The notes under the pieces are model-generated. The model ran no database searches and was not told the origin of the DNA. It was given only the letters and a program-made list of their open reading frames with translations. A DNA stretch of 5,807 bases from Bradyrhizobium sp. (GTDB lineage: Bacteria; Pseudomonadota; Alphaproteobacteria; Rhizobiales; Xanthobacteraceae), in contig JACDAG010000602.1 of assembly GCA_013695565.1 (NCBI GenBank), positions 1 through 5,807 on the forward strand, read 5' to 3'. The translations under genes and the position numbers were made by a program. This document shows, one piece after another, positions 1-5,685 of the stretch (position 1 is the stretch's first letter; the number at the start of each line of letters is the position of its first letter).

Positions 1-43
1 TCGACTTGCAGCGGTGGCAGCGCAGTTGAACCGAATCGTCCAT
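1..43 (-). CDS. Small zinc-ribbon protein, N-terminal fragment cut by window edge
   Basis: Reading leftward from an ATG at 43, 14 codons run to the window edge and give MDDSVQLRCHRCKS. The Cys-x-x-Cys pair (C9, C12) directly after a short beta-strand-like start is how small zinc-ribbon proteins begin; short proteins of this kind are common in Bradyrhizobium-type genomes, where a second Cys-x-x-Cys normally follows about 15-20 residues later. That second pair would lie outside the window, so zinc binding is inferred. A GAGGA sequence at 55-59 (minus strand) could serve as ribosome binding site, with a longish 11-base gap. The gene runs out of the window and points away from the PRC-barrel gene's terminator. 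The alternative is that this is chance sequence: only 14 codons are visible. Confidence 0.5.
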   Translation of the reverse strand, partial: MDDSVQLRCHRCKS

Positions 44-257
44 CGTCCAATGTGTCCTCGGGCCGCGGCGCTGCAAATCTGGCCGTAAGGCGGCAATGAC
101 GCCGCCGTAACGGGTAATCGCCGCGGAAGCTATCGGAGCTTCCTTAAGAGATAGCTGCCCATTCCGCGATAACTCTCCGCGTCCCCCGGTCCTTGCAGCC
201 GGTCAAATCGCCGCAGCGCGCGGTTAATTTTTTGGTGATCCACACCGGCAAAAACGA
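44..257. other. Intergenic stretch with two hairpins
   Basis: This stretch lies between the left-edge minus-strand gene and the PRC-barrel terminator. It holds two perfect inverted repeats: GGCGGC, 6-base loop, GCCGCC (89-106), and GGAAGCT, 5-base loop, AGCTTCC (125-143). The second is followed on the plus strand by TTAAG, with no real T-run, so it is a poor intrinsic terminator. Both would lie in the leader or promoter region of the left-edge gene. No convincing open reading frame or clear promoter is visible. Confidence 0.4.
125..143. repeat. Perfect 7-base inverted repeat (hairpin)
   Basis: GGAAGCT at 125-131 and AGCTTCC at 137-143 are exact reverse complements around a 5-base loop. The site lies about 80 bases upstream of the left-edge minus-strand start codon. 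It could be a protein-binding palindrome, a leader hairpin or a weak terminator for a plus-strand gene beyond the left edge; the lack of a T-run argues against the last. Confidence 0.4.
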
Positions 258-283
258 AAAGGCCCGCCTGAGCGCGGGCCTTT
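258..283 (-). terminator. Intrinsic terminator of the PRC-barrel gene
   Basis: GGCCCGC (261-267) and GCGGGCC (274-280) form a 7-base GC stem with a 6-base loop, extended by AAA/TTT (258-260 with 281-283). Read on the minus strand, the stem is followed by TTTTCGTTTTT, the U-rich tail of a Rho-independent terminator. It begins about 25 bases after the stop codon at 308-310, the expected place to end the PRC-barrel transcript. Confidence 0.85.
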
Positions 284-307
284 CCAGTGCTTGCGTCGCA
301 GCGATCG

Positions 308-667
308 CTACATCGCGATGCCGTAATAGTCGTTGACCGAGCGCGTCCGTGCCGGGTCGGACCAGTTCCAGGCGTTGTCGTTGCCGTATTTCGGCGCGCC
401 CTGGAGCTGGGTCTCGGTAATGCCGGTGCGATAGCCGCCGAGATTGGTGTCGTATTTCAGCGACTGCCAGGGCAGCGGATAATGGTCGTCGCCGATCCCG
501 AGAAAGCCGCCAAAACTCAACACGGCATACGAGACCTTGCCGCTCATCTTGTCGATCATGACGCGTTCGATCGATCCGATCTTGGTGTCGCCGGCGCCAT
601 ACACCGCCGTTCCCTCAACCTTGTCGCTGCCGATCAGGGAACCGGTTTCTCTCACTTCTGTAACCAT
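308..667 (-). CDS. PRC-barrel domain protein
   Basis: This gene encodes 119 residues. A PRC-barrel beta-domain occupies about residues 9-75: it opens with a LIGSDKVEGTAVY segment, continues through IGSIERVMIDKMSGKVSYAVL and ends at the HYPLPWQSLKYD strand. PRC-barrels are small beta-barrels found in photosynthetic reaction-centre subunit H, in RimM and in many short stand-alone rhizobial proteins of unknown role; this belongs to the last class and is probably cytosolic, with no signal peptide or membrane helix. The C-terminal tail (about 80-119) is polar and aromatic. The start at 667 is chosen because GGAGGAG (675-681) lies 7 bases upstream; an in-frame ATG at 751 would add 28 residues unlike the family. 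A stress-type promoter candidate at 700-724 and a strong terminator at 258-283 make it a single-gene unit. Stress-related function is inferred from the promoter and from known family members in general-stress regulons. Confidence 0.93.
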   Translation of the reverse strand: MVTEVRETGSLIGSDKVEGTAVYGAGDTKIGSIERVMIDKMSGKVSYAVLSFGGFLGIGDDHYPLPWQSLKYDTNLGGYRTGITETQLQGAPKYGNDNAWNWSDPARTRSVNDYYGIAM

Positions 668-699
668 CGTTGCTCTCCTCCATTGGTTCGAGAACGAGC

Positions 700-724
700 A
701 ACCGGCGGAATCATGAATTGTTCC
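700..724 (-). promoter_or_regulatory. Candidate EcfG-type stress promoter of the PRC-barrel gene
   Basis: On the minus strand GGAAC (724-720) is followed by a 16-base spacer and GGTT (703-700). The general-stress sigma factor EcfG of alphaproteobacteria recognises GGAAC, 16-17 bases, CGTT, so this is one mismatch away. Its end is 32 bases before the start codon, leaving a short leader that contains the GGAGGAG site. The position supports the start at 667 and excludes the ATG at 751, which lies upstream of the promoter. Confidence 0.5.
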
Positions 725-792
725 TGCGAAGATTCGACGCGCCGCCATCATGGCAACGAGGCCGAGCAGAATGCGGAGCCCGGATGAGCCAA

Positions 793-815
793 CGGGTCGC
801 GCGAATGCGCGCCCG
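793..815. repeat. GC-rich hairpin between PRC-barrel and VOC genes
   Basis: CGCGC (798-802) and GCGCG (807-811) pair around a GAAT loop. CGGG (793-796) with CCCG (812-815) extends the stem past one bulged T. It lies about 60 bases downstream of the VOC gene's stop codon and upstream of the PRC-barrel promoter. It may help end the VOC transcript or protect its 3' end, but no T-run follows on either strand, so it is not called an intrinsic terminator. Confidence 0.35.
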
Positions 816-874
816 ATGACAGGCTCCGCGACATCTGGGACTCCGAAATTCGATCAAGCCCCGCTACATCCGGC

Positions 875-1255
875 TCAGGCCGCGACGCGGTGCAGCGCGC
901 AGAGCTTGTTGCCGTCGGGATCGCGCAGATAGGCGATGTAGAGTTTCACCCCCGAGCCCTCGCGGATACCAGGCGGATCCTCGCAGGTCTTGCCGCCATG
1001 GGCGAGGCCGGCCGCATGAAACGCGTCGGCCTGTTCGGGCGAGCTGGCGGTAAAACCGATCGTGCCGCCATTGGCGTGGCACGCCTCCTTGCCGTCGATC
1101 GGCTTCGACACCGAGAAGGTGCCGGTCTTGCCGCGGTAGAAAATGCGGTGGCGGTCGACCCGGCCGGGCGGAATGTCCAGCGTGCCGAGCAAGGCGTCAT
1201 AGAACAATTTGGCCTTTTCCAGATCATTGGTCCCGATCATGACGTGCGAAAACAT
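875..1255 (-). CDS. VOC (glyoxalase/bleomycin-resistance fold) family protein
   Basis: This gene encodes 126 residues, the usual size for a single-domain vicinal-oxygen-chelate protein. It opens with the hallmark first module MFSHVMIGTNDLEKAKLFYD, with a short strand, a conserved His at position 4 and the helix that carries FYD. The second module spans about residues 60-125 and closes with LYIAYLRDPDGNKLCALH, the classic RDPDGN turn. VOC proteins are paired beta-alpha-beta-beta-beta modules that often bind a metal and act on small, frequently thiol-linked or chlorinated substrates; the substrate here cannot be read from sequence. The usual metal-ligand Glu after DPDGN is Cys119, and the HI/HV His of the third position is Thr65, so metal binding may be altered or absent. 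The start at 1255 is set by GGGAGGA (1264-1270), 8 bases upstream; an ATG at 1315 would add 20 residues before the fold. The gene is divergent from the enolase-family gene, with 224 bases between. Confidence 0.92.
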   Translation of the reverse strand: MFSHVMIGTNDLEKAKLFYDALLGTLDIPPGRVDRHRIFYRGKTGTFSVSKPIDGKEACHANGGTIGFTASSPEQADAFHAAGLAHGGKTCEDPPGIREGSGVKLYIAYLRDPDGNKLCALHRVAA

Positions 1256-1479
1256 GTCGTCTTTCCTCCCCGAGTTGCGCCGATCCATCGGCGGGCTTTT
1301 GCCCTGTTTTTGCAAGATCGAACGTAACAGCGTCGGCCGGAATAGGGAAGTGATTGGCTTGGGGCTCCGGCAATGCCTCGATGCCAGCGTGCGGCCGCAG
1401 ACGTCGGGGCTTTTTGCTTCCCGTTTGCGCAGGGTTCGCTACGTTCAGGCGAGCGGGTGGAAACCACGAGAACAAGCCA

Positions 1480-2613
1480 ATGAAAATCGCCGACATCCGT
1501 ACCCATGTCCTGCAGGCCGCGCTGTCGCAGCCCTTTGCCTATTCGCGGGCGTGGTACGACACGCGCACCGCGATGCTGGTCGAGATCGAAACCGACGACG
1601 GCTTGGTCGGCTGGGGCGAATGCTATGGCCCGGCGGCAATCAATTCGGCCGTGGTGAAAAGCATCATCCCTTGGCTGATCGGCGAGGACCCGCTGCGCAC
1701 CGATTTCCTCTGGCAGACGGTTTACGCCAGGCTGCGCGATCACGGCCAGAAGGGTGTCGTCATCGAGGGCCTGAGCGGCATCGACATCGCGCTGTGGGAC
1801 ATCAAGGGCAAGCATTTCGGCGTTCCCGCGCACCAATTGCTGGGCGGCCGCGTTCGCAGCGAAGTGCAGGCTTATGCGACCGGGCTGTATCGGCGCAAAT
1901 CGGGCGATCCCAGGCGCTATCTGGCCGAGGAGGCTGCGGGCTACGTTGCCGAGGGATTCAAGGCGGTGAAGCTGAAGGTCGGCTTCGGCGTCGAAGAGGA
2001 CGCCGCGGTGACGCGTGCGGTGCGCGAGGCGATCGGGCCCGGCGTCGCGCTGATGGTCGATGCCAACCACGCTTATGACGCCACGGCCGCCATCCGCCTC
2101 GGCCGTATGATCGAGATGCACGACATCGGTTGGTTCGAGGAGCCGGTGCCGCCGGAGGACTTGGCGGGATACCGCGAAGTAAAATCGGCGCTGTCGATTC
2201 CGATCGCCGGCGGCGAGTGCGAATTCACGCGGTTCGGCTTTCGCGACATTCTGGTCTCGCGTGCGATGGACATCATCCAGCCGGACACTTGCGCGGCCGG
2301 CGGCCTGTCCGAATGCAAGAAGATCGCCGACATGGCCGAAGCCTTCGGCATCCGCTACAACCCGCATGTCTGGGGCACCGGCATCGCAATTGCCGCATCG
2401 CTGCAACTGCTCGCTGTTCTGCCGACGCATACGCCGACCTCGCTCGCACCGTTGCAGCCGATGCTGGAGTTCGACCGCACCGAACATCCGATCCGCCAGG
2501 CGATCCTGAAGCGCCCGATCGAACACGATCGCGGCATCGTTCGCATCCCCGACGGACCCGGTCTCGGCATCGAGGTCGATCGGGAGACGGTGGCGCGGTT
2601 TGCGGTGAAGTAA
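1480..2613 (+). CDS. Mandelate racemase/muconate lactonizing-family enzyme, galactarolactone cycloisomerase-like
   Basis: This gene encodes 377 residues, a full-length enolase-superfamily enzyme. An N-terminal capping domain (about 1-125) precedes a TIM barrel. The catalytic set is complete: KLK at 164-166 (KxK motif), metal ligands D194 (VDAN), E220 (WFEEP) and E246 (GGE), and the Asp-His pair D269 (QPD) and H296 (NPHVWG). The KxK plus His-Asp dyad defines the mandelate racemase subgroup, in which a Mg-bound carboxylate substrate loses its alpha-proton to an enolate. Whole-protein flavour, including SGIDIALWDIKGKH, the NPHVWGTG loop and the LEFDRTEHPIRQAIL segment near the end, recalls the Agrobacterium D-galactarolactone cycloisomerase, which opens an aldarolactone in hexuronate oxidation. 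The exact substrate is inferred, since no hexuronate dehydrogenase, transporter or dehydratase gene is nearby. The ATG at 1480 matches the family start MKIADIRTHV, though its ribosome site is weak (GAG about 9 bases upstream). The convergent response regulator gene stops 19 bases beyond. Confidence 0.93.
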   Translation: MKIADIRTHVLQAALSQPFAYSRAWYDTRTAMLVEIETDDGLVGWGECYGPAAINSAVVKSIIPWLIGEDPLRTDFLWQTVYARLRDHGQKGVVIEGLSGIDIALWDIKGKHFGVPAHQLLGGRVRSEVQAYATGLYRRKSGDPRRYLAEEAAGYVAEGFKAVKLKVGFGVEEDAAVTRAVREAIGPGVALMVDANHAYDATAAIRLGRMIEMHDIGWFEEPVPPEDLAGYREVKSALSIPIAGGECEFTRFGFRDILVSRAMDIIQPDTCAAGGLSECKKIADMAEAFGIRYNPHVWGTGIAIAASLQLLAVLPTHTPTSLAPLQPMLEFDRTEHPIRQAILKRPIEHDRGIVRIPDGPGLGIEVDRETVARFAVK

Positions 2614-2632
2614 GGGCGCGTTCGGCGATTGC

Positions 2633-3019
2633 TTACGTGACCGCCGGGCCGGCATTGAGAAGCTGGGAAACGGCCGTGACGAGTTGGGCGGGTGCGAATG
2701 GCTTTTGCAGGAGAATGCTGTTGGGCACGCCTCGCGATGCCCATTCATCCGCGGCTGCGCCGGTCATGTAGATGACCGGGAATTGCGGATCGATCTCACG
2801 CACCTGCCGCGCTACGTCCCAACCGCTCATCGCGCCCTTCAGGCCGACATCGGTGACGAGGGCCCGGTAGTTCTTGACCCGGCCCCGGACCAAGGTCAGC
2901 GCCTCTTCCCCCGACGACAGGATGTCGGTTGCAAAACCGCCGTCGATCAGCGCCTCCTCGACCACACCCTGTAGCGGGTACTCGTCTTCGACGACCAGAA
3001 TGAGTGGAGATTCCGACAA
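2633..3019 (-). CDS. Single-domain response regulator (CheY-like receiver)
   Basis: This gene encodes 128 residues, a receiver domain with no output domain. The phosphorylation site is intact: acidic pair E11-D12 after the first strand (LILVVEDE), phospho-acceptor D57 (LVTDVGL), switch residue T86 (YMTG) and K106 followed by proline (QKPF). Such proteins pass phosphate from a histidine kinase to a partner, or relay it within a phosphorelay; the kinase and partner are not in this window. The start codon is TTG at 3019. No ATG occurs before residue 64, an in-frame TAG lies at 3023-3025 just upstream, and AGGGG (3027-3031) sits 7 bases before TTG, so TTG is the only plausible start. A GGAAC-type promoter candidate lies at 3052-3077. 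The gene converges on the enolase-family gene with 19 bases between stops and no visible terminator hairpin there. Confidence 0.93.
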   Translation of the reverse strand: MSESPLILVVEDEYPLQGVVEEALIDGGFATDILSSGEEALTLVRGRVKNYRALVTDVGLKGAMSGWDVARQVREIDPQFPVIYMTGAAADEWASRGVPNSILLQKPFAPAQLVTAVSQLLNAGPAVT

Positions 3020-3051
3020 ATACTAACCCCTAGGCTGGGTCGATCACATCA

Positions 3052-3077
3052 AATGATTTGCGAGGTGCGCGGGTTCC
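3052..3077 (-). promoter_or_regulatory. Candidate EcfG-type stress promoter of the response regulator gene
   Basis: On the minus strand GGAAC (3077-3073), a 17-base spacer and CATT (3055-3052) match the EcfG consensus GGAAC, 16-17 bases, CGTT with one mismatch. The box ends 32 bases before the TTG start, the same distance as at the PRC-barrel gene. The transcript would carry a short leader with the AGGGG ribosome site. Confidence 0.4.
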
Positions 3078-3324
3078 AATTCAGGCAAACCAAATCCTGT
3101 TCAGGCCAGAACATTGGCAAGATGATGACCCCACCTGAACGAAAAATAGCCGCCAGTCGACCGCTGAGCACCTGCCCGTTCAGCGACGGAAACCGGAGAA
3201 TTCGGGAAAACCGGGACGGAGCATTCGCGCATGTCCGTTTTTGCGCGATTTACGTCATTTCAGATCGGCGATGCGCGCAGTAGGTTGCGCGCCAAATCGC
3301 AATGGGATTTCGAGGTAGGGAACC
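3078..3324. other. Intergenic gap between divergent response regulator and DJ-1 genes
   Basis: The gap from 3020 to 3324 is 305 bases; the part nearest the response regulator holds its leader and promoter candidate. The rest has no supported gene: a 76-codon plus-strand frame at 3053-3283 has no ribosome site, no recognisable domain and overlaps that promoter. The plus-strand promoter of the DJ-1-like gene must lie here, but I cannot assign convincing boxes. The part nearest that gene contains a nested inverted repeat (3245-3300), followed by the ribosome-binding region GAGGTAGGGA (3312-3321). Confidence 0.5.
3245..3300. repeat. Nested inverted repeat upstream of the DJ-1-like gene
   Basis: Outer arms GCGATTT (3245-3251) and AAATCGC (3294-3300) are exact reverse complements. 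Inside, directly before the right outer arm, GCGCGC at 3273-3278 and 3287-3292 can pair around an 8-base loop. Together they could fold the mRNA leader just before the ribosome site at 3312-3321, or mark a regulator site. Either role is inference. Confidence 0.35.
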
Positions 3325-4473
3325 ATGATCTGGCGACGTATAAAGTGGATATGCTTCGGCGCCGTCGCACTTTTCGCAATCATCTTTGCGGGCTGGATTG
3401 TCACGCTGCCGCCGGCGCCTTCATTTGCAGCCGCGCCGCCGATCGCGAAGGAAGAGGCCGATGCCATTATTGCCGCGTTGAAGCCGCCGAAACGCACGCG
3501 CCCGCTGATCGCGATCATCGGCATCAATGACGCCACCGAGACCACGGATTACCTGATGCCCTATGGCATCCTGCGGCGTGCCGACGTTGCCGATGTGGTG
3601 ACGCTGGCAACGAAACCGGGACCGATGTCGCTTTTCCCGGTGCTGACGGTGGAGCCGCAAGCGACGGTCGCAGAGTTCGATTCGCAACATCCGGATGGCG
3701 CCGATTACGTCATCGTTCCCGCGATGAGCCGCGACGATGATCCGTCCGCGCTGCAATGGATCAGGGACCAGGCGGCCAAGGGTGCGATCGTCATCGGTGT
3801 CTGCGCCGGAGCCAAGGTCGTCGGCGCCGCCGGATTGCTGCGCGGCAGGCGCGCGACGACCCACTGGTATTCGCTGGGGGAGCTGCAGGGCAAGCATCCG
3901 TCGATCCACTATGTCGCGAACCGGCGGGTGGTGGTCAATCGCGGCGTGGCGACGACGACGGGGATTTCGGCCTCGATGCCGATGTCGCTGACCCTGATCG
4001 AGGCCATCGCCGGCCGCGACAAGGCCGAAGCGGTCGGCCGTGATATCGGTCTCGCTGATTGGGACGCGCGCCACGACAGCAGCGCCTTTCGGTTCACGCG
4101 CCCGTTTGCATTGACGGCGATGCGCAATGTCATGGCCTTCTGGAATCGCGAGCAGTTGGGCATCGAGCTTTCACCCGGCATCGACGAAGTGTCGCTGGCG
4201 CTGGTCGCGGATGCCTGGTCGCGCACCTTTCGCTCGCGCGCCGTGACGTTTGCCGGCACCGCCGGTGCCCTAGTGAGCCGCAACGGCATGCGCATCCTGC
4301 CCGATGAGGTCGCTGCCAACTGGCCCGCGGAGCGGCTGTTGCCGGCAATCGGCGTTTCGCCGCCGGCCAGGGCATTGGACCAGACGCTCTTCGCCATCGA
4401 AGCGCGTTACGGCGCACCCACCGCCGACTTCGTCGCGATGCAGCTGGAATATCCGAGAAGCGCGGTGCGTTGA
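3325..4473 (+). CDS. Membrane-anchored DJ-1/PfpI-like (class I glutamine amidotransferase fold) protein
   Basis: This gene encodes 382 residues. Positively charged MIWRRIK is followed by one hydrophobic helix (about 9-27) and a PAPSFAAA stretch, so the protein is exported and tethered to the inner membrane or cleaved near residue 37. Residues about 59-245 form a DJ-1/PfpI domain: the opening strand LIAIIGIN, the DYVIVPAM strand (127-134), the nucleophile elbow GVCAGA with C160, and ATTHW with H180 as probable partner. This arrangement matches the amidase-like domain of GlxA/AraC-type regulators, but no helix-turn-helix follows. Instead residues about 246-382 form an extension that looks like a second, shortened copy lacking the cysteine elbow. 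The catalytic activity and substrate are unknown. The start at 3325 is supported by GAGG (3312-3315, 9 bases upstream) and by the signal-anchor directly after it. The stop lies 6 bases from the convergent flavoprotein stop. Confidence 0.88.
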   Translation: MIWRRIKWICFGAVALFAIIFAGWIVTLPPAPSFAAAPPIAKEEADAIIAALKPPKRTRPLIAIIGINDATETTDYLMPYGILRRADVADVVTLATKPGPMSLFPVLTVEPQATVAEFDSQHPDGADYVIVPAMSRDDDPSALQWIRDQAAKGAIVIGVCAGAKVVGAAGLLRGRRATTHWYSLGELQGKHPSIHYVANRRVVVNRGVATTTGISASMPMSLTLIEAIAGRDKAEAVGRDIGLADWDARHDSSAFRFTRPFALTAMRNVMAFWNREQLGIELSPGIDEVSLALVADAWSRTFRSRAVTFAGTAGALVSRNGMRILPDEVAANWPAERLLPAIGVSPPARALDQTLFAIEARYGAPTADFVAMQLEYPRSAVR

Positions 4474-4479
4474 CTGCAC

Positions 4480-5556
4480 TCACTTCGGATTTGGTTCAAC
4501 CAACCCGGCAGCGGGATTTTGCAGTTCTCCGGCAAGGGAAAGCTTGACCGCTGTGCCCACGGCATGCGCGACGTTCAAGACTTCCTGCTGAAACTCCTGG
4601 TCTTCGTCCAATGCCTGGTGCGAAGTCGCGTATGGCTCCATGTATCCGATGTAACCGTCCGTCTCCGCCATTCCGCCGGCCGAGATCAGCGACATGTCGG
4701 TCAACCAGTCCGCAATCGAGCGGCGCAACGTTTCGGCGCCAACGCTGTCGCCGTGCGCCACGATACCGAAATGCCGGCCGGCGAGATGCCGCGGATAAGG
4801 CCAGCCCTTCAATTCCAGCGCCTTCGCTTCTGCGGCTTTCTTGCCGTGCGTCGACGTCGGGTCGGGATTGCCACCGTCGGCGCAGACCAGCCGATCGATC
4901 ATGGCTTTCAGTCCGGTCGGAGCCTGATACCAGTTCACCGGCGTTATGATCAGGATGCCGTGGGCCGCGACCCATAGCGGGTAAATCTCATTCATCCAGT
5001 CGTCGGTCTGCCCGAGCGAGTAGTTCGGGTAGCAGCTGCAGGGCCAGTGACAGAGCGCCATCGAAGTCGAAACGCAGGATTTGCAGGGATGTATCTGGCG
5101 GCCGAATTCCGAGGTCAGCCTCGACAGATCGAGGATATCGACGGCAAATCCCATTCCGGAGAAGACAGGCTCGGCGAGTTTGACGAGGCGCCAGCTCTTG
5201 GACATCTCTCCTGGACAGGTATGTTCGCTGCGCGACGAACCGTTGATGATGAGAATACGCTTGGGTTCGCGTTCATCGTCGTGGCGCCTCTGTGCGGCCA
5301 AAATCGCGTTGCGCGCCGCCAGCCAGTCGACCGAGATTTCGTAGCCGGGATCGGCGAAGCCCGGGCCCGCCTTGCGCGTCACGGGCGCCTTTCGAGAATG
5401 ACTATAGGCATCCCATGCCGCGCCGATAATGGCGTCGAGCTCACGCTGCAACGGCTCGAACACGGGATCGACGAACCGCCGGCGGTAGCGCTTTTCGAAT
5501 TCATCGCGATCCAGCTTGACGGCCGGCATCCCTTTCCGAACATCCGGCTCGGTCAT
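4480..5556 (-). CDS. Flavodoxin-fold NAD(P)H-dependent FMN reductase-family protein with cysteine cluster
   Basis: This gene encodes 358 residues. An N-terminal extension of about 97 charged, largely helical residues precedes a flavodoxin-like domain. The domain begins with RILIINGSSRS (N105-S110), the FMN-phosphate loop, and includes TPVNWYQAP (205-213) followed by K217 and MIDRL, typical of NADPH-dependent FMN reductases and flavodoxin-fold quinone reductases. Between them lies a dense cysteine group: C158, C161, C169, C173 and C175. Iron-sulfur flavoproteins carry a compact cysteine motif at a similar place, so a metal or cluster site is possible, though the spacing differs from the classic one. 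The likely role is cytosolic two-electron reduction of a flavin, quinone or aromatic compound. The start at 5556 is chosen for AGGG 7 bases upstream; an in-frame ATG at 5685 would add 43 residues of low-complexity character and lies upstream of the promoter candidate at 5586-5611. Confidence 0.88.
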   Translation of the reverse strand: MTEPDVRKGMPAVKLDRDEFEKRYRRRFVDPVFEPLQRELDAIIGAAWDAYSHSRKAPVTRKAGPGFADPGYEISVDWLAARNAILAAQRRHDDEREPKRILIINGSSRSEHTCPGEMSKSWRLVKLAEPVFSGMGFAVDILDLSRLTSEFGRQIHPCKSCVSTSMALCHWPCSCYPNYSLGQTDDWMNEIYPLWVAAHGILIITPVNWYQAPTGLKAMIDRLVCADGGNPDPTSTHGKKAAEAKALELKGWPYPRHLAGRHFGIVAHGDSVGAETLRRSIADWLTDMSLISAGGMAETDGYIGYMEPYATSHQALDEDQEFQQEVLNVAHAVGTAVKLSLAGELQNPAAGLVEPNPK

Positions 5557-5585
5557 GGTCGATCCCTTTTCCTCTCCGGAACGAC

Positions 5586-5611
5586 AACACTTCCGCGGCC
5601 CGGCTTGTTCC
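5586..5611 (-). promoter_or_regulatory. Candidate EcfG-type stress promoter of the flavoprotein gene
   Basis: On the minus strand GGAAC (5611-5607), a 17-base spacer and TGTT (5589-5586) give one mismatch to GGAAC, 16-17 bases, CGTT. It ends 29 bases before the start at 5556, close to the 32 bases seen at the PRC-barrel and response regulator genes. If used, it rules out the longer start at 5685. Confidence 0.45.
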
Positions 5612-5685
5612 CAAGACCCGAAGCGCTGAATCGGGGTTGCAAGGCTTTTGAGAGGGGATTCGACTTGCATCTGCTGATGGGGCAA

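Noticed and set aside
1..99. Open plus-strand frames at the left edge that could be the tail of a plus-strand gene
   Set aside because: Two different frames are open for about 30 codons with unremarkable composition; the minus-strand Cys-x-x-Cys start is a better explanation.
1293..1311. GGGC-TTTT-GCCC hairpin followed by T-rich sequence on the plus strand
   Set aside because: It looks like a short terminator, but the stem is only 4 bases and no plus-strand gene ends before it; it lies in the upstream region of the VOC gene.
1237..2748. 503-codon minus-strand open frame covering the enolase-family gene
   Set aside because: It lies antisense to a clearly coding gene with a complete catalytic motif set, is rich in Arg, Asp and Ala as GC-rich shadows are, has no recognisable domain and runs into the VOC and response regulator genes.
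3053..3283. 76-codon plus-strand open frame in the gap before the DJ-1-like gene
   Set aside because: No ribosome site, no recognisable domain, irregular composition, and it overlaps the promoter candidate of the response regulator.
3421..4074. 217-codon minus-strand open frame opposite the DJ-1-like gene
   Set aside because: Arg/His/Asp-rich shadow translation with no domain; the plus strand encodes a recognisable signal-anchor and cysteine elbow.
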